Of a DNA stretch of 64,000 nt, positions 62,027 through 64,000 are shown one piece after another. A program made the position numbers and the translations under genes. Numbering within the stretch: the first letter of the stretch is position 1; each line of letters opens with the position of its first letter. Under the pieces are notes generated by a model. The model worked only from the letters and a program-made list of their open reading frames with translations, searched no databases and was not told the origin of the DNA. The DNA is from Desulfoferrobacter suflitae (GTDB lineage: Bacteria; Desulfobacterota; Syntrophobacteria; Syntrophobacterales; Syntrophobacteraceae), in contig NZ_JAIBKA010000014.1 of NCBI RefSeq assembly GCF_022603395.1, forward strand, positions 54,432 to 118,431. The letters are read 5' to 3'.

Positions 62027-62230
62027 CTATGGCAGGTATACGGATGCCTCATCCGTGGAACATCGCAGCTCTCGCAACTTGAATTGAAAAGTGTACTCTT
62101 TGCCGCATTGCCGACATTTGAGTGTGCACTTGTCATGAGCATCGAAAGTGATGTTACCGATCCTCATCCCGCAGGTATCGCACCTGCGGCACACACTGAA
62201 TCCATTTTTGGTTTTCGCTTCTTTTCCCAT
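62027..62230 (-). CDS. Small zinc-ribbon protein
   Basis: A 67-residue protein with six cysteines in its core: VCRRCDTC near residues 13-20 and KCTLKCRQC near 34-42. These could bind one zinc as a ribbon, with one or two spare Cys. The segment between them is short and beta-rich, and a basic tail follows. Such small ribbons often bind RNA or associate with RNA polymerase or ribosomes, but nothing indicates which. It is convergent with the synthase-AlaX gene, 25 bases from its stop. The Cys pattern is the main reason to believe it is a gene. Confidence 0.6.
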   Translation of the reverse strand: MGKEAKTKNGFSVCRRCDTCGMRIGNITFDAHDKCTLKCRQCGKEYTFQFKLRELRCSTDEASVYLP

Positions 62231-62775
62231 ATCTGCTCAGCCACTGCTTCCTGAATTCACCACCATATCCCGACAAAAAAGCCAAGACCCGCCACAATTC
62301 TGTTTCTGGACTACGCAGATGAGATAACCCGTCCGCCCCCGGCTTGGTGTGCAGGACATGTGGCTTCCCGTCTTCCGATCACGCGGAATTTGGCTTTTCT
62401 ACGGTCGACTATTTATTTAGTCGATTTGAACCAAAAGTAAAGGTGTATTTTGGGTGGGATTGATTGGGTAGCGCAGTTCCCCCATGGCAGCTAATAGGCT
62501 CTTATTTTCAAAATGTTAATGAAATGCAGAGGGAGCACCCGCAGGCAGCACCTGACAGCGACTGGAAAGATGCGCTCACATCCCGGTTGGGCAAGCAATG
62601 GGTTGGCATCACCAAAGTAATCCCTGTGGCCTCAGGCCACATTGCCACAACGATGCCATTTTTCAGTTGAAGCTTATCCGAAAGTGGGTCTATGATGGTT
62701 CAGGACGTTGCGCGTGAGGTGGAGTCAGCTATCCGAGATTTTACAAGCCTGCCGGCCCGAACAGGAGGAATTGCT
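62231..62775. other. Intergenic region with one dyad
   Basis: About 545 bases without a convincing gene. A short frame at 62464-62670 lacks a ribosome site and looks random. A perfect seven-base inverted repeat, TCGACTA (62405-62411) and TAGTCGA (62418-62424), could be an operator for the GAF gene or a small hairpin. Confidence 0.5.
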
Positions 62776-63345
62776 ATGACGGCTCTGGACAAAACCTATT
62801 TCAAGTCTTTCCGTGATGTCGCCAAAGCCATCAGTTCCACCCTCGATCTTCAACAAGTGCTGGATATGCTGGTGACCAGCATGGTCAAGGTCATGGATCT
62901 CAAGGCCTGCGCCATTCGCCTGCTGGATTCCAAACAGCGGACACTCGAACTGCTGGCCGCGCACGGTCTGACCGATGCGTACATAAAGAAGGGTCCGGTG
63001 GATGCCGACCGCAGCATTGCGGAAGCCATGCAAGGAAAAATCGTTGTGATCAACGATGCCGTCACCGATCCGCGCGCTCAATACCAGCAGGAAGCGAAAG
63101 CCGAGGGGATCGTCAGCATTGTATCCATCCCCCTGTCCGTGCGCGACCGCATCATTGGAGTTGTGAGGCTTTACAGCGCAGCGCCCAGAGATTTCTCGGA
63201 AGAGGAACTTGACTTTGCCGTCGCTCTTGCCGAAATGGGCGCCATAGCCATTGAAAATGCGAAAATGTATGAGAGGATCAAGAAAGACTACGAGAGCGTC
63301 ATGAGTGACATCTACAATTTTGTAGGTTACCGTCGCAGCATATGA
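62776..63345 (+). CDS. GAF-domain protein
   Basis: A 189-residue cytoplasmic protein made almost entirely of one GAF domain (about 20-170). It has STLDLQQVLDMLV, KACAIRLLDSKQRTLELLAAHGL, a central SIAEAMQGKIVVINDAVTDPR and the SIPLSVRDRIIGVVRLYS strand pair. A C-terminal helix of about 25 residues could dimerise or contact a partner; no output domain is attached. The ATG at 62776 follows a strong AGGAGG. An upstream in-frame ATG at 62692 is less likely. It precedes the cobalamin-domain-like gene by 72 bases and may sense a small ligand or redox state for it. Confidence 0.83.
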   Translation: MTALDKTYFKSFRDVAKAISSTLDLQQVLDMLVTSMVKVMDLKACAIRLLDSKQRTLELLAAHGLTDAYIKKGPVDADRSIAEAMQGKIVVINDAVTDPRAQYQQEAKAEGIVSIVSIPLSVRDRIIGVVRLYSAAPRDFSEEELDFAVALAEMGAIAIENAKMYERIKKDYESVMSDIYNFVGYRRSI

Positions 63346-63417
63346 TGAGCGCATTGGGGAGCGATTTGAAACGACAATTCAACGTGGAATCAGCATGGAA
63401 TTTGAAAGGGTCACCTC

Positions 63418-63819
63418 ATGAATCAGAGAAAAGTCAGAATTTTGATGGCTAAATGCGGCGAAGGCTATGCGACGGCCGTGATGAATCTGGCCAGGGCGTT
63501 CAGCGAAGCCGGTTTCGAGGTTATCTACACAGACTTGCAGGAACCTGAAGCCATCGTTGCATCCGCCATTCAGGAATCGGTGGATCATATTGGAGTGACT
63601 ACACTTCCGGGAGCGGACATTGAGTATTTCAAGAAGATATTAGATCTGCTTGAAAGAGAGGACGTTCGCCAGATCCAGATCACCGCCGGCGGCTTCCTTG
63701 CGGAAGAGGACATCGAGAAGGTCAAACAGATGGGCGTGGCCGAGTTCTTCCCCAAAGGCACCACGTATGATCAACTCATCCGCTGGGCGCGTGCAAACAT
63801 TACCCCCATCGACAATTGA
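63418..63819 (+). CDS. Cobalamin-binding-domain-like protein lacking the DxHxxG histidine
   Basis: A 133-residue flavodoxin-like domain resembling the C-terminal B12 subunit of methylmalonyl-CoA mutase. The end fits well: ITAGGFLAEEDIEKVKQMGVAEFFPKGTTYDQLI corresponds to the family's GG-x-I-P-x-x-D and F-G-P-G-T blocks (quoted here only as key residues). The lower-ligand motif DxHxxG is not conserved: AKCGEG occupies its place, with Cys13 where the His should be. It may bind cobalamin base-on, bind another ligand, or be only structural. The ATG follows a weak AAGGG site. It may work with the preceding GAF protein. Confidence 0.75.
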   Translation: MNQRKVRILMAKCGEGYATAVMNLARAFSEAGFEVIYTDLQEPEAIVASAIQESVDHIGVTTLPGADIEYFKKILDLLEREDVRQIQITAGGFLAEEDIEKVKQMGVAEFFPKGTTYDQLIRWARANITPIDN

Positions 63820-64000
63820 GGAACGCCCGTTTGACGCGTGGCCGGACTACTTCATCCGGCGGCTGGGATCGGGCCGGGCAGGGGCGGCCGGAGCGTCGTC
63901 GTGAGGGGTTGGATGCCTGTTGTGCGTGAGGCTGTTGCGCCGGGTTGGTGGAGGTTTGCGGGGCCGGCGGCCGGGGGATTGCGAATAAGAAAAGCCGGGT
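63820..64000. other. Right edge, possible start of another gene
   Basis: The last 180 bases are GC-rich. A plus-strand frame starting at a GTG near 63901, or an ATG near 63913 (MPVVREAVAPGW), stays open to the end of the window. I cannot identify it. Confidence 0.25.

Noticed and set aside
62464..62670. Short TTG-started frame before the GAF gene
   Set aside because: No ribosome site and no recognisable pattern; composition looks random.
1..64000. CRISPR arrays, tRNA or rRNA genes, insertion sequences and phage genes
   Set aside because: I looked for regular spacer-repeat arrays, clover-leaf and rRNA-like sequence, transposases and integrases and saw none. A tRNA could still be missed without a covariance search.

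Overview
The window looks like chromosomal DNA from an anaerobic Desulfobacterota (deltaproteobacterium), probably close to the Syntrophobacterales. That is inferred from gene content: ferredoxin-dependent 2-oxoacid oxidoreductase parts, acyl-CoA degradation genes, a DUF166-family selenoprotein with a bacterial SECIS, a Liv-type amino-acid transporter and many two-component proteins. No rRNA, tRNA, insertion sequence, phage or CRISPR array was seen. Genes are dense on both strands and most starts have a clear Shine-Dalgarno sequence.

Layout. (1) 0.1-5.2 kb: a leucine/isovalerate-type acyl-CoA operon (isovaleryl-CoA-dehydrogenase-like, methylglutaconyl-CoA-hydratase-like, methylcrotonyl-CoA-carboxylase beta-like, HMG-CoA-lyase-like). 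(2) 5.5-13.5 kb: a membrane protein with a DciA/DUF721 protein, uvrC, an orphan pilO-pilQ pair, a lipoprotein L,D-transpeptidase and a hypothetical gene. (3) 13.6-14.7 kb: porG-porD without porA or porB. (4) 14.7-24.4 kb: a nine-gene minus-strand run ftsH-folP-glmM-coaX-ldcA-serine hydrolase-mpl-queH-methyltransferase, rich in peptidoglycan recycling and cofactor genes. (5) 24.7-31.7 kb: a lipoprotein, a degenerate secreted nuclease-fold protein, an HtrA protease with its two-component system, a RibD/DHFR-like reductase, and a DUF166 gene interrupted by an in-frame UGA that is followed by a near-perfect E. coli-type SECIS. (6) 31.7-34.6 kb: a lipoprotein alpha/beta hydrolase and a small membrane protein. 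(7) 35.0-50.5 kb: three giant genes (2149, 1733 and 1242 codons). They encode a permuted 2-oxoacid:ferredoxin oxidoreductase, a huge helical linker protein with one Fes-type [4Fe-4S] site, and a NuoE-NuoF-like NADH module. (8) 50.6-57.0 kb: repeats, an alanine-rich leader peptide with mutually exclusive hairpins, an aminotransferase and a livKHMGF transporter. (9) 57-64 kb: a PAS/GAF histidine kinase, a starch/glycogen synthase fused to an alanyl-tRNA-editing (AlaX) domain, a zinc-ribbon protein, a GAF protein and a cobalamin-domain-like protein.

How it may fit together (inference): the Liv transporter imports an amino acid, the leader-controlled aminotransferase makes a 2-oxoacid, and the giant complex oxidises it to acyl-CoA while passing electrons between ferredoxin-type clusters and NAD(H). 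The isovaleryl-CoA-type operon at the left edge could take a leucine-derived product further. The most novel items are the giant oxidoreductase, the leader/attenuator, the glycogen synthase-AlaX fusion and the selenoprotein.
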